This document shows, one piece after another, positions 25,979 through 34,421 of a stretch of 64,000 bases of DNA. The notes below the pieces were generated by a model. The model had not been told where the DNA came from. It searched no databases and was given only the letters and a program-made list of their open reading frames with translations. Source of the stretch: Collinsella sp. GTDB taxonomy: Bacteria > Actinomycetota > Coriobacteriia > Coriobacteriales > Coriobacteriaceae. Position 1 is the stretch's first letter, and each line of letters begins with the position of its first letter. Location of the stretch: the NCBI GenBank assembly GCA_019419555.1, contig DXZR01000002.1:46608-110607 (forward strand), read 5' to 3'. A program made the translations under genes and the position numbers.

Positions 25979-26007
25979 TTGCACAGGCGGGGAGTCTCCC
26001 CTATAAT
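25979..26007 (+). promoter_or_regulatory. Strong promoter for the tRNA-Pro/tRNA-Gly pair
   Basis: TTGCAC (25979-25984), 17-nt spacer, TATAAT (26002-26007): a near-consensus sigma-70-type promoter about 50 nt before the first tRNA. Confidence 0.8.
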
Positions 26008-26058
26008 TTCCTTCGCTTTGGGACACGCGAGGTTTAGACCTTAGCTGCTCAACACCTT

Positions 26059-26135
26059 CGGGACGTGGCGCAGTTTGGTAGCGCGCCTGCTTTGGGAGCA
26101 GGATGTCGCAGGTTCAAATCCTGTCGTCCCGACCA
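26059..26135 (+). tRNA. tRNA-Pro (anticodon TGG)
   Basis: Acceptor strands CGGGACG and CGTCCCG, a GGTTCAAATCC T-arm, and anticodon loop TTTGGGA. The 3' CCA is encoded. It is 77 nt and 6 nt from the next tRNA. Confidence 0.97.
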
Positions 26136-26141
26136 TATCTT

Positions 26142-26215
26142 GCGGGCGTAGTTCAATGGTAGAACCCCAGCCTTCCAAGCTGATGACGCGGGTTCGATTC
26201 CCGTCGCCCGCTCCA
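26142..26215 (+). tRNA. tRNA-Gly (anticodon TCC)
   Basis: Acceptor strands GCGGGCG and CGCCCGC, T-arm GGTTCGATTCC, and anticodon loop CTTCCAA. CCA is encoded; 74 nt. It is cotranscribed with tRNA-Pro. Confidence 0.97.
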
Positions 26216-26225
26216 TAAGATAGAT

Positions 26226-26264
26226 GAATGGCTCTGGTTCCTTTTGGGACTAGAGCCATTTTCA
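26226..26264 (+). terminator. Terminator of the tRNA pair
   Basis: AATGGCTCT and AGAGCCATT pair with an inner GTTCC/GGGAC helix, followed by TTTC. Confidence 0.8.
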
Positions 26265-26296
26265 TATACATGCCGGGGACCCCACATCCCCTCCTA

Positions 26297-26363
26297 AGTT
26301 GCGGTGAAATATGGACTGTTTTTTGGCTTATTTGGCCCATGTAGTCCGTATTTCACCGCAACT
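26297..26363. repeat. Long inverted repeat, family 3 copy 2
   Basis: Arms 26297-26317 and 26343-26363 pair over 21 bp with one G-T wobble. The stretch from 26364 to the next gene start shows no other clear element. Confidence 0.88.
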
Positions 26364-26548
26364 ATTTGTAAGGTTGGATTTTGATGCCGTTGGGAGGGTC
26401 GTAGTGACCGTCTACCGAGAGTGGAAATATTTTCTGAAGCCCTGACCTGCGGCGTCAAGCTTTTGGCCAGCTTTTGGCAAGGCCTGCGGACAGAAGCATG
26501 CGATAGCGTAATGGTATTCTCTCCGCCGTGATGGTTATGGGGTTGGCC

Positions 26549-27547
26549 ATGCTCGATAAAGGCAAACATTTTCCTCAGTCATATGCAAGGATGCTATTCT
26601 CGGTCCTTGGAATTCATCAAGATGGACAGCTGCTTATAACAATTGATCCTTGGGATGAACGCCGTGCGCGCGAGCTTATGCAGGAAGAGCTCATGCTTCG
26701 TCTTTACAACCATGTGTATGCGGATCCGGTCTATTGGAATAATCTTGGGGTTGAAGATCGCATCTTTCAGTTGGCATCCGCTATTGCGGTCGTTGAACCG
26801 GATGCTGTGTTTTGCGGATCGACGGCAGCGCTGCTCTACGGCATCGGCTCGGCGTATACGCTTCTGGATAAAGTGCAAGTGCTGCTGCCACGGTCTACAA
26901 GGCGCGATACATATGAGTTCGTTGAGTATCGTCGATGGCGCCCGGGCGAGGTATGGCGGCTCGGCCCGTTTACGCTGACAGACCCCTATCGGACGGTGGT
27001 CGATATTGCCCGCACGAGTGCATTTCGGTATGCGCTTGGTTACGTCGATGGATTGGCTCGTGAGTATGATGTCGACCGCGAGGAGCTGCGCGCGTATGCG
27101 CAGGCCAATTGCCGCGGTTTGCATGGCATTGCGCGTGCGTTTGACGTGTTCGAGTATATGGACGGAAGGTCGGATAACGGGGGAGAGTCCGAGGCGCGAG
27201 CGGCAATGATCCTTGCTGGCGTCGCTGCGCCTGAGCTTCAGGTTGAGATTGCTCGGCCAGGAAGCGCCGGCTATTATCTGGCAGATTATGGTTGGCAGAT
27301 GCCAGATGGGTCATGGATGTTGGCAGAGCTTCATGGTTTGGGTAAGTTTGAGGGCGAAACTCAAAAAGATTTGGAACATGCTGCGGCAAAAACCTATCGA
27401 GCTGCCTTATTGCGCGATGCGAACTTGCGTGCCATGGGTCATAACGTCATTCATTTCAAGCTATCGGACACATATGATGTCGAAGAGTTTGGCGCTATGA
27501 TGCGCGGCTACGGTATCCCAACTACAAAGCCTTTTGCGGATTCCTGA
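26549..27547 (+). CDS. Hypothetical protein, AbiEi-like N-terminal plus nuclease-like C-terminal region
   Basis: A 332-residue protein; ATG 26549 is chosen because GGGG precedes it by 6 nt, though GTG 26528 or ATG 26531 would also keep the frame. Codon use is less GC-rich than neighbouring genes. VFCGSTAALLYGIGS near residue 90 resembles the middle of AbiEi-type antitoxin-like proteins of actinobacteria. Near residues 215-265, SEARAAMIL, YLADYGW and MLAELHG, with spaced Glu, Asp and Glu-His, resemble DUF559/Vsr-type nuclease folds. I infer the family only by pattern; function is unknown. Family 3 hairpins flank it on both sides, which suggests a transferable unit. Confidence 0.6.
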   Translation: MLDKGKHFPQSYARMLFSVLGIHQDGQLLITIDPWDERRARELMQEELMLRLYNHVYADPVYWNNLGVEDRIFQLASAIAVVEPDAVFCGSTAALLYGIGSAYTLLDKVQVLLPRSTRRDTYEFVEYRRWRPGEVWRLGPFTLTDPYRTVVDIARTSAFRYALGYVDGLAREYDVDREELRAYAQANCRGLHGIARAFDVFEYMDGRSDNGGESEARAAMILAGVAAPELQVEIARPGSAGYYLADYGWQMPDGSWMLAELHGLGKFEGETQKDLEHAAAKTYRAALLRDANLRAMGHNVIHFKLSDTYDVEEFGAMMRGYGIPTTKPFADS

Positions 27548-27579
27548 TAGCAGAGACTACCGACTCCGCCGCCCAACAA

Positions 27580-27650
27580 TAAGTTGCGGTGAAATACGGA
27601 CTGATTTATGCCCTTAAAGGCCTCAACAGTCCGTATTTCACCGCAACTTA
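27580..27650. repeat. Long inverted repeat, family 3 copy 3
   Basis: Arms 27580-27603 and 27627-27650 pair perfectly over 24 bp around a 23-nt loop, between the convergent ends of the hypothetical gene and the PIN-domain toxin gene. Confidence 0.92.
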
Positions 27651-27663
27651 GGAGGGGATGGGG

Positions 27664-28140
27664 TTAGTGGCGACCGTGGTGGCGGAGCTTGTCGATGGTG
27701 GCGTCGGTGCCGTGGCTGCGGGCTTCGGCGGCGCGGTCGCGGGCGTCGGCTGCGGTTTGGCGCTTGCGGCGGTAATCGATCATGCCTTGGATGATGGGCT
27801 TGCCAAAGCTCACGACATCATCGTTGTAGATGGCGGTTCGGGCTGCGAGGAGGCAGTCGGAAAAGTCCATATGGGTCTTGCCAAAGAGTTTGACGGCAAG
27901 GGCGACAACGGTGGGCTCGTCGACCATGACGTCATCGAGCAGCCTTTTCATGGCCGCAGCAATCTCAACGCGGGGAACCTTATAGACGTCGCGCAGTGTG
28001 ACCACGACGCGCGTGATGATTTCGGGGTAGACACGAGCAGTGCGCGTGGCGATGACCTTGGCGGCGCGCCGTGACAGAACTTCGTCGTCGTCAAGCAGGT
28101 AGCGTAGGATGACGGTCTCGTCGATGATGGTGCTACTCAT
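27664..28140 (-). CDS. PIN-domain toxin (VapC-like)
   Basis: A 158-residue protein. IIDETVILRYLLDDD at the N-terminus has the first acidic residue of the PIN site, and THMDFSDCLLAAR near residue 90 holds the second acidic cluster. PIN toxins are Mg-dependent ribonucleases, often cutting tRNA or rRNA. The C-terminal 30 residues are charged and rich in Arg, Ala and His, an unusual extension. The gene overlaps the upstream antitoxin-like gene by 8 nt, the classic arrangement of a type II pair. Confidence 0.82.
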   Translation of the reverse strand: MSSTIIDETVILRYLLDDDEVLSRRAAKVIATRTARVYPEIITRVVVTLRDVYKVPRVEIAAAMKRLLDDVMVDEPTVVALAVKLFGKTHMDFSDCLLAARTAIYNDDVVSFGKPIIQGMIDYRRKRQTAADARDRAAEARSHGTDATIDKLRHHGRH

Positions 28141-28456
28141 GGATATCTACTTCCTCGGGACCCAAAATCGAATCGTCGCTTTCTGTAGCAAGGTACTCAA
28201 TCCAGGCATTGCGCTCCTCGGAGCGGCGATTGGGGTCCCCATATGCTTTGAGCGATCCATAGGCGGCGGTGCCGTCCTTTGAGCGCACGGCGACCGGCTG
28301 AAAGGGGAGCTTGCGCATCAAAATGCTCTGCGCGACAAAAAGGCGCACGGCCTCGGCGAGCGATGTGCCCATGGCGTCGTAGAGACGCTCGGCATGCTGC
28401 TTATCTTCCTCGCGAATGCGCACCTGCAGGATGGCTCGTTTTTGAGTCGATGACAT
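28133..28456 (-). CDS. RelB/DinJ-like antitoxin
   Basis: A 107-residue protein starting at ATG 28456 behind GGGAGG. LQVRIREEDKQHAERLYDAM near residues 9-28 resembles the ribbon-helix-helix head of RelB/DinJ antitoxins, followed by TSLAEAVRLFVAQSI as the dimerising helices. The tail is acidic and would wrap the toxin. The gene precedes and overlaps a PIN-domain toxin gene instead of a RelE/YafQ toxin, so the pair mixes families. The antitoxin probably represses its own promoter, but no clear operator palindrome was seen. Confidence 0.8.
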   Translation of the reverse strand: MSSTQKRAILQVRIREEDKQHAERLYDAMGTSLAEAVRLFVAQSILMRKLPFQPVAVRSKDGTAAYGSLKAYGDPNRRSEERNAWIEYLATESDDSILGPEEVDIHE

Positions 28457-28504
28457 CACTGCCTCCCTTAATGAGCGTGCAATTTGAATAGTCAAATACA
28501 GCAT

Positions 28505-28884
28505 CGGCTAATAATAGCCAATCTTACAACCACTACTTTATTGCACTAGAGTAATTGAGTGTAAACGATATTACAAACGTACTACATCCTTCAGAAATGA
28601 GCGTGAAATCTCCCCTGGATGTACGCATGTAATACACTCACCTTTATAGCTACTAGAGAATAATTCCAACCTGCCCAAACCCCTGCAATACACCCGTATT
28701 GCAGGGCCTATGCTCAAGTTTGCCCCCTGCAACTGCGTATATTTAACCTGTATATCGTTGGAGGAATTCTATCGAAGTGCCTGTTTCGCCGCATGCACTC
28801 GATACGTCGATGCCGGACCACGGGCGGTCCGGGGCAACGTCGGCAGGGTCTCTCCGGCATGGGATTCAGGAGGGAGTGAACAAC
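28505..28884 (+). promoter_or_regulatory. AT-rich control region upstream of the formate hydrogenlyase operon
   Basis: About 380 nt without a convincing gene, much lower in GC than its surroundings to about 28770. A perfect 11-bp inverted repeat, CCCTGCAATAC-accc-GTATTGCAGGG (28681-28706), is a candidate operator or hairpin. A partial copy, CCCTGCAA, recurs near 28726. TATATT near 28738 could be a -10. No sigma-54 -24/-12 element was found. GGAGG at 28760-28764 precedes an in-frame GTG at 28777 that could give a 36-residue N-terminal extension of the next gene, but the nearer start has the better site. Confidence 0.45.
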
Positions 28885-29403
28885 ATGGGCAATAAACGAG
28901 TCGTGGCTGATTCTTCACGCTGCATTGGGTGCCAAACCTGTATGGCGGCGTGCATCGAGGCACACGATATTCCCGGCAACATCGCCGCACCTCGCTTGCG
29001 CGTAACGCGCACCTACGAGATCTCCGCGCCGGTGGCATGTCACCACTGCGAGGACGCTCCGTGCGCGAAGGCCTGTCCTACGGGCGCCTTGTTCTTTGAT
29101 CCAAAGAACCATCGTATCGGCGTCAACGAGGACAACTGCATCGGCTGCAAGAGCTGCGTCATGGCATGCCCCTTTGGCGCCGTGAGCGTGGCGACCACGC
29201 AGGTCCCCGTCTTGATGGGTGACGTTCGCGTGGGTTCGCAGACTAAGAGCTTCGTGCTCAAGTGCGACCTGTGCGTGGACCGTCCCGGCGGTCCGGCATG
29301 TGCCGAGGCGTGCCCGACCAAGGGCCTCACCCTGGTAGACGAGGAGCGCCTGGCGGAACTGACCGCCGAGCGTGCCCGCGCCACCATCGAAAACGAGGCG
29401 TAG
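28885..29403 (+). CDS. Four-cluster ferredoxin, HydN/HycB-like electron carrier
   Basis: A 172-residue iron-sulfur protein starting at ATG 28885 behind GGAGGG. CIGCQTCMAAC near residue 13, CHHCEDAPCAKACP near residue 53, CIGCKSCVMACP near residue 87 and CDLCVDRPGGPACAEACP near residue 130 provide ligands for four [4Fe-4S] clusters. This is the pattern of HydN, HycB and DmsB-type subunits. It lies 76 nt before fdhF and most likely takes electrons from the formate dehydrogenase or helps assemble it. A second protein of the same type follows fdhF. Confidence 0.9.
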   Translation: MGNKRVVADSSRCIGCQTCMAACIEAHDIPGNIAAPRLRVTRTYEISAPVACHHCEDAPCAKACPTGALFFDPKNHRIGVNEDNCIGCKSCVMACPFGAVSVATTQVPVLMGDVRVGSQTKSFVLKCDLCVDRPGGPACAEACPTKGLTLVDEERLAELTAERARATIENEA

Positions 29404-29479
29404 GCGGGCGGCCATACAGGCCCAACGATTGTCAAATACGTACCGATTAATCGGTAGCAGAGAAAGGAAGGAGTGTGTC

Positions 29480-31702
29480 ATGGAGAAGCATAAAGTGATC
29501 TGCCCGTACTGCGGAGCCGGTTGCCAGTTTAACCTCCTGGTCCAAAACGGCCAGGTCGTGGGTACCGAACCGCTCAACGGCATCACCAATCAGGGCGAGC
29601 TGTGCCTTAAGGGCATGAGCGGCTATGACTTCATCAACGACACCAAGATCTTGACTCCTCGCGTACTGCACCCGATGATCCGCCGCACTAAGGGCGCGGA
29701 TCTTGAGCGCGTAAGCTGGGACGAGGCACTGGATTTCACCGCATCTAAGATGCAGGCCATAATTGACGAATATGGTCCTAACGCTGTCATGACCACCGGC
29801 TCTTCGCGAGGCGGCGGCAATGAGGCGAACTACGTCATGCAGAAGTTTACGCGTGCGTGCATCGGCACCCACAGCGTGGACAACTGCGCCCGTACTTGAC
29901 ACGGCCCTACCGTCCTCGGTCTGATGGACACGGTTGGTTCAGGTTGCATGTCATGCTCCATCCCCGGTATGGAGGATGCGGGCTGCATTTTCCTCTTCGG
30001 CTATAACCCTGCCGATTCGCACCCCATCGTCGCAAGGCGTATCGTGCGAGCCAAAGAAAAGGGTTGCAAGATCATCGTCGCCGATCCGCGCCATATCGAA
30101 ACCGCGCGTATCGCCGATATCTACCTTCCGATCAAGAACGGTTGCAACGTCGCGTTCCTCAACGCCTTTGCCAACTGCTTGGTCAATGATGGCCTCTATG
30201 ACAAGGAATTCGTCGCCGAGCACACGAACGGCTTTGACGAGTGGTGGGAGACCATCAAGAACTACACTCCCGAATCCGCACAGGACATCACGGGTGTCGA
30301 TCCCGCGCTGATCCACCAAGCTGCCGAGATGTACGCCACGGCGAAGCCTTCTGCCATCATTGGCTGGGGCATGGGCGTATGCCAGCAGAAGCAGAACCTG
30401 AAGACGGTGCACACCATCGCCTCCATCGCCTGCGTTGCCGGCCAGATCGGCAAACCCAATTCCGGCCTCGCGCCCGTGCGCGGTCAGAATAACGTTCAGG
30501 GCTCCTGCGATATGGGCATGCTGCCCAACCTGTACCCTGGCTACCAGAAAGTCACCGACCCCGCCGCTCGCGCCAAGTTTGCCAAGGCTTGGGGCGTGCC
30601 CGAGGAAAAGCTCCCACTCGAGGAGGGCTACAAGCTCACCGACCTGGGCCACCTGGTCGACGAGGGCAAGGTGCACTGCTTCTACAACTACGGCGAGGAC
30701 CCGGTGCAGACCGAGCCCGATTCGGCCGGTATGCGCAAGACGCTCTCCGAGCTGGATCTGTTCATTTGCCAGGACATCTTTATGACGCAGACGACCATGC
30801 TCGCCGACGTCATCCTGCCCGCTACCTCTTGGGGCGAGCACGAGGGTGTCTTTACCGCATCCGACCGTAGCTTCCAGCACTTTGACGCGGCCGTTCCGCC
30901 CAAGGGCGAGTGCCGTCACGACTGGGAGATCTTCGCGGACCTGTCCACGCGCATGGGCTACCCCATGCACTACGACAACACCGAGCAGATCTGGAACGAG
31001 TGCATTAGCCTGTGCCCCAACTTTGTGGGCGCAACCTACGAGAAGATGGCTCCCGAGGGCGGTTACGCCCAGTGGCCGGTCAAGAGCACCGATGTGAACG
31101 ACCACGGCACGGCCGACATGTTCGCTGGTGGCAAGTTCACCACCAAGGACGGCCGCGCCAACCTGATGGCGCACGACTGGGAGGCGCCCTCCGAGCTTCC
31201 CGACGATGAGTACCCGCTCATTCTGTGCACCGTCCGCGAGGTCGGCCACTACAGCTGCCGTTCGATGACCGGCAACTGCAAGACGCTGGCGCTGCTCGCC
31301 GACGAGCCCGGCTTTGTCCGCATGAATCCCGCGGATGCCCAGGCGCGCGGCATCAAGAACGGCGACATCGTCTCGATTCACAGCCGCCGCGGCCAGGTAT
31401 ACAGCCGCGCCGACGTGAGCGACCGTATCAACAAGGGCACGGTCTACATGACCTACCAGTGGTGGATCGGCAAGTGCAACGAGCTGACCATTCACAAGGT
31501 CGACCCGGTCTCGCACACGCCCGAGGACAAGTTCTCCGCCTGCCAGGTCGACGCTATCGCCGACCAGGTCTGGGCCGAGGGCGAGGTCGAGCGTCAGTAC
31601 ACCGAGCTCAAGCAGGCTCTGGTGGACGCCGCCGCTCCCCAGGACGTTGAGCCCGGCGCCGCCAAGTTCGACGACGAGACGCACGTGAATCAAATCGTGT
31701 AG
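29480..31702 (+). CDS. fdhF: Formate dehydrogenase H, selenocysteine-containing
   Basis: A 740-residue molybdopterin enzyme oxidising formate to CO2. Translation starts at ATG 29480 behind GGAAGGAG. CPYCGAGC and GELCLKG supply the [4Fe-4S] cysteines and the electron-transfer lysine. Codon 140 (29897-29899) is TGA in ART-U-HGPTVLG, the same residue number as Sec140 of E. coli FdhF, and the following His is conserved. The downstream frame continues unbroken to residue 740, with EHEGVFTASDR and AREVGHYS-type pterin-binding segments. No signal peptide, so it is cytoplasmic. It heads the Hyf operon and supplies electrons to hydrogen production. Confidence 0.96.
29897..29934 (+). promoter_or_regulatory. 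UGA-Sec codon and SECIS hairpin in fdhF
   Basis: CCGTCC (29910-29915) pairs with GGACaCGG (29926-29933) with a bulged A, around a loop containing GGTC. The loop U lies 21 nt past the codon, the same distance as in E. coli fdhF. Confidence 0.8.
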
Positions 31703-31723
31703 TCCCGTTCTCGTTGGCTTTTT

Positions 31724-31766
31724 GGGCCGGGCGTCCCGTACGTTCGGGAGCCCGGCCCGTTATTTT
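31724..31766 (+). terminator. Strong hairpin between fdhF and the hydrogenase genes
   Basis: GGGCCGGGC (31724-31732) pairs with GCCCGGCCC (31750-31758), with an inner TCCCG/CGGGA helix, followed by GTTATTTT. It may end part of the transcripts, giving more FdhF than hydrogenase. Confidence 0.65.
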
Positions 31767-31780
31767 GAAAGGAAGTGGGG

Positions 31781-32398
31781 ATGAACCGCTTCATCGACAT
31801 CAACCCGGAGAGGTGCATCGGCTGCGGAACATGCCAGTCCGCCTGTGCCGACGCCCACCGGATGCAGGGTCTTCAGGATACGCCGCGTCTGGCGCTCGTG
31901 AAGACCGGCGGTATTTCGGCCGCCCTTGCCTGCCACCATTGCGAGGGTGCCCCCTGCGCCGAGGTTTGCCCGGTGAATGCCATCGAGCACGATGGCGATC
32001 GCATCCACGTCAAGGAGCAGGAGTGCATCGGGTGCAGGCTGTGCGCCATCGCGTGCCCCTTCGGAGCCATCCATCCCGATGGCACGTCTATCGCCGGTGT
32101 CGCAGGCATGTGCGACCCGACGCCTTCGTATCCTAAGTCCCTGAGCAGCCTGCTTACGTGGGCTCCCGGCCAGTACACATGTGCTGTCAAGTGCGACCTG
32201 TGCGCCTTCGATCCGGACGGCCCGCATTGTGTGGCGGCGTGCCCCACCAAGGCGCTGACCGTCATGGGCGGCGCGGCCGATCGCGAACTCGACGAGGCCA
32301 AGCGCCTGCGCTCGATCGAAAACGGTCCGTCCGTCGACGTTACCGCTGTGGCCCAGGGTCTGTCCGAGAAAGCAGAAGGGAGCGTAAACAATGGATAG
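31781..32398 (+). CDS. hyfA: Hydrogenase ferredoxin subunit, HycB/HyfA-like
   Basis: A 205-residue four-cluster ferredoxin starting at ATG 31781 behind GGAAGTGGGG. CIGCGTCQSAC near residue 12, CHHCEGAPCAEVCP near residue 51, CIGCRLCAIACP near residue 83 and CDLCAFDPDGPHCVAACP near residue 140 bind four [4Fe-4S] clusters. In E. coli formate hydrogenlyase this subunit bridges FdhF and the hydrogenase arm. A roughly 25-residue insert between the third and fourth clusters separates it from the HydN-like protein upstream. Its 3' end overlaps hyfB by 8 nt. Confidence 0.88.
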   Translation: MNRFIDINPERCIGCGTCQSACADAHRMQGLQDTPRLALVKTGGISAALACHHCEGAPCAEVCPVNAIEHDGDRIHVKEQECIGCRLCAIACPFGAIHPDGTSIAGVAGMCDPTPSYPKSLSSLLTWAPGQYTCAVKCDLCAFDPDGPHCVAACPTKALTVMGGAADRELDEAKRLRSIENGPSVDVTAVAQGLSEKAEGSVNNG

Positions 32399-34409
32399 CA
32401 TGACGCTGTTTATCGCATCGCTTGCCGTCTCGTGCATCGGTGCGCTCGCCTCGGTTCTGCTGATCAAGGCCGATAACGCCGCCAAGACCGCCGGCTGCCT
32501 TATCGGCGCCGTCGCCGCGGTGCTTTCGTTTGTGGCTGGTATCCAGGCCGTGCTGGGCGATGTCACGTCGGTCGACACCATCGTGTTTTTCCCGTTTGCC
32601 CATTTCCAGCTGCTGCTCAATCAGCTGTCCGGCCTGTTCGTGGCGCTCATCTCGGTGCTTGCGTTTGCCGGTTCGATCTACGGTCTCAACTACTTTGATG
32701 AGTACCCTGGCAAAAAGGGCCGCGCCGGCTTCTTCTTTAACACCTTCGTGGCGTCCATGATGCTCGTCATCACCGCCGACAACGTGTTTTGGTTCCTGGT
32801 CGCCTTTGAGCTCATGTCACTGACCTCGTACTTCCTGGTCGTGATCGAGGAGAACGAGAACTCCATCCATGGCGGTTGGCTCTACTTTGTGATCGCGCAC
32901 GTGGGCTTCGTGCTCATCATGGCGAGCTTCCTCACCATGACCAACTTCGCCGGTGGCTCGTTTGCCTTTGCGGATTTCCGCGCCACGCAGTTCAGCCCCG
33001 CGGTCGCATCCGTGTGCTTCGTGCTTGCCTTCTTTGGCTTTGGCGCCAAGGCCGGTATCATCCCGCTGCACGGCTGGCTGCCCAAGGCTCATCCTGAGGC
33101 GCCGTCCAACGTGAGTGCCCTCATGTCCGGCGGCATGATCAAGATCGGTATCTTCGGCATCCTCAAGGTTGGTCTCGACCTGCTCTCCGCCTCGGGCGTT
33201 CAGGTCTGGTGGGGCCTTATGGTCATGGTCTTCGGTGCGATCTCGTCGGTCCTCGGCGTGGCTTTCGCCCTGCAGGAGCATGACATCAAGCGCCTGCTGG
33301 CCTATCACTCCGTCGAGAACATCGGCATCATTCTGCTCGGCGTCGGCGCCTCCATGGCCGCCATGGCGCTCGACTCGGTCGGCATCGCCGTCTTGGCTCT
33401 GATGGCCGCCCTCTACCACACGTTTAACCACGCGATGTTTAAGGGCGAGCTGTTCTTGGGCGCCGGTGCGCTGCTGTACTCCACGGGTACGCGCAATATG
33501 GAGAAGATGGGCGGTCTGTTCCGCCGTATGCCGGCAACGGCCATCTGCTTCCTTATTGGCGCGCTTGCCATCTCGGCCATCCCGCCCTTCAACGGCTTTG
33601 TGTCCGAGTGGTTTACCTACCAGTCGCTGTTTAACGCCGCCATGCAGGGTGACAAGGCCGTCATGATCGTGGCCGTGTTTGCTGCCGTCGCGCTTGCCAT
33701 TACCGGCGCGCTGGCCGTCACGTGTTTCGTCAAGGCCTATGGCGTCTCCTTTGCCTCCGCGCCCCGCTCCGAGGCCGCGGCCAATGCCAAGGAGGTTCCC
33801 GCCCCCATGGTGTTTGCGCAGGGCCTGCTCGCGGCCATCTGCGTCGTGCTGGGCATTGGCGCTCCCGTGATCGTTCCCGTGCTGGTCGATGTCGCCGCGT
33901 CCGTGCTGCATCCGTACGGTGGCGTGTTTGCCGCCGAGGGCATGGAGCTCATGAACCAGTACTCCGGCGCTGCCACCTCCACGCCCGCGATCGCTATTGC
34001 GCTCGTGGTGCTTGTCGGCCTTGCCTGCGGTTATCGCAAGCTCAAGACCGTCGGCAAGGTGCAGAAGTCCCAGCCGTGGGCATGCGGCTATGCTCCCAAC
34101 GAGCATATGCCCGTCGTGGCCACGACCTTTGCCTCCGAGGTGTCCTGGTTTATGCAGCCGCTCTACACGCTGCGCGACCGCTGCACGGCCGTCTGCTGGT
34201 CCATCGCGCACTTCTTCCAGAAGCTCACCGGTGTGGCCGAGGCTGTGGAGCCCGTACCCGACAAGGTTCTCGTCGATGCCCCGCATAAGGGCGTCGAGAA
34301 GCTCGCCGACCTCGCGACTAAGCTCGAGGGCGGCAACTACAGCATCTATATCTGCTACATCGTCGCGGCACTCGTGGTGTTCCTCGTGCTCGCCGTGCAA
34401 ATGGGTTAA
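32391..34409 (+). CDS. hyfB: Hydrogenase-4 membrane subunit HyfB (NuoL/M-like)
   Basis: A 672-residue membrane protein of the Mrp/complex I antiporter family with about 15 helices. GAKAGIIPLHGWLPKAHPEA near residue 220 carries the conserved lysine, and HDIKRLLAYHSVENIG near residue 300 is also typical. A large C-terminal segment of about 150 residues includes a cytoplasmic stretch and a last helix, as in HyfB and HycC. It is thought to pump ions when hydrogen is formed. The start overlaps hyfA by 8 nt, and hyfC begins 12 nt downstream, so the unit is a tight operon. Confidence 0.93.
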   Translation: MDSMTLFIASLAVSCIGALASVLLIKADNAAKTAGCLIGAVAAVLSFVAGIQAVLGDVTSVDTIVFFPFAHFQLLLNQLSGLFVALISVLAFAGSIYGLNYFDEYPGKKGRAGFFFNTFVASMMLVITADNVFWFLVAFELMSLTSYFLVVIEENENSIHGGWLYFVIAHVGFVLIMASFLTMTNFAGGSFAFADFRATQFSPAVASVCFVLAFFGFGAKAGIIPLHGWLPKAHPEAPSNVSALMSGGMIKIGIFGILKVGLDLLSASGVQVWWGLMVMVFGAISSVLGVAFALQEHDIKRLLAYHSVENIGIILLGVGASMAAMALDSVGIAVLALMAALYHTFNHAMFKGELFLGAGALLYSTGTRNMEKMGGLFRRMPATAICFLIGALAISAIPPFNGFVSEWFTYQSLFNAAMQGDKAVMIVAVFAAVALAITGALAVTCFVKAYGVSFASAPRSEAAANAKEVPAPMVFAQGLLAAICVVLGIGAPVIVPVLVDVAASVLHPYGGVFAAEGMELMNQYSGAATSTPAIAIALVVLVGLACGYRKLKTVGKVQKSQPWACGYAPNEHMPVVATTFASEVSWFMQPLYTLRDRCTAVCWSIAHFFQKLTGVAEAVEPVPDKVLVDAPHKGVEKLADLATKLEGGNYSIYICYIVAALVVFLVLAVQMG

Positions 34410-34421
34410 GGAGGGGAGAGC

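Noticed and set aside
28777..28884. N-terminal extension of the HydN-like ferredoxin from GTG 28777
   Set aside because: The added 36 residues have no family similarity, and ATG 28885 has a better-placed ribosome binding site.
29480..31702. fdhF appears as two broken reading frames separated by TGA, as a pseudogene would
   Set aside because: The TGA falls at codon 140 in the conserved U-HGP motif, a SECIS-like hairpin follows at the E. coli distance, and selA, selB and tRNA-Sec are present.
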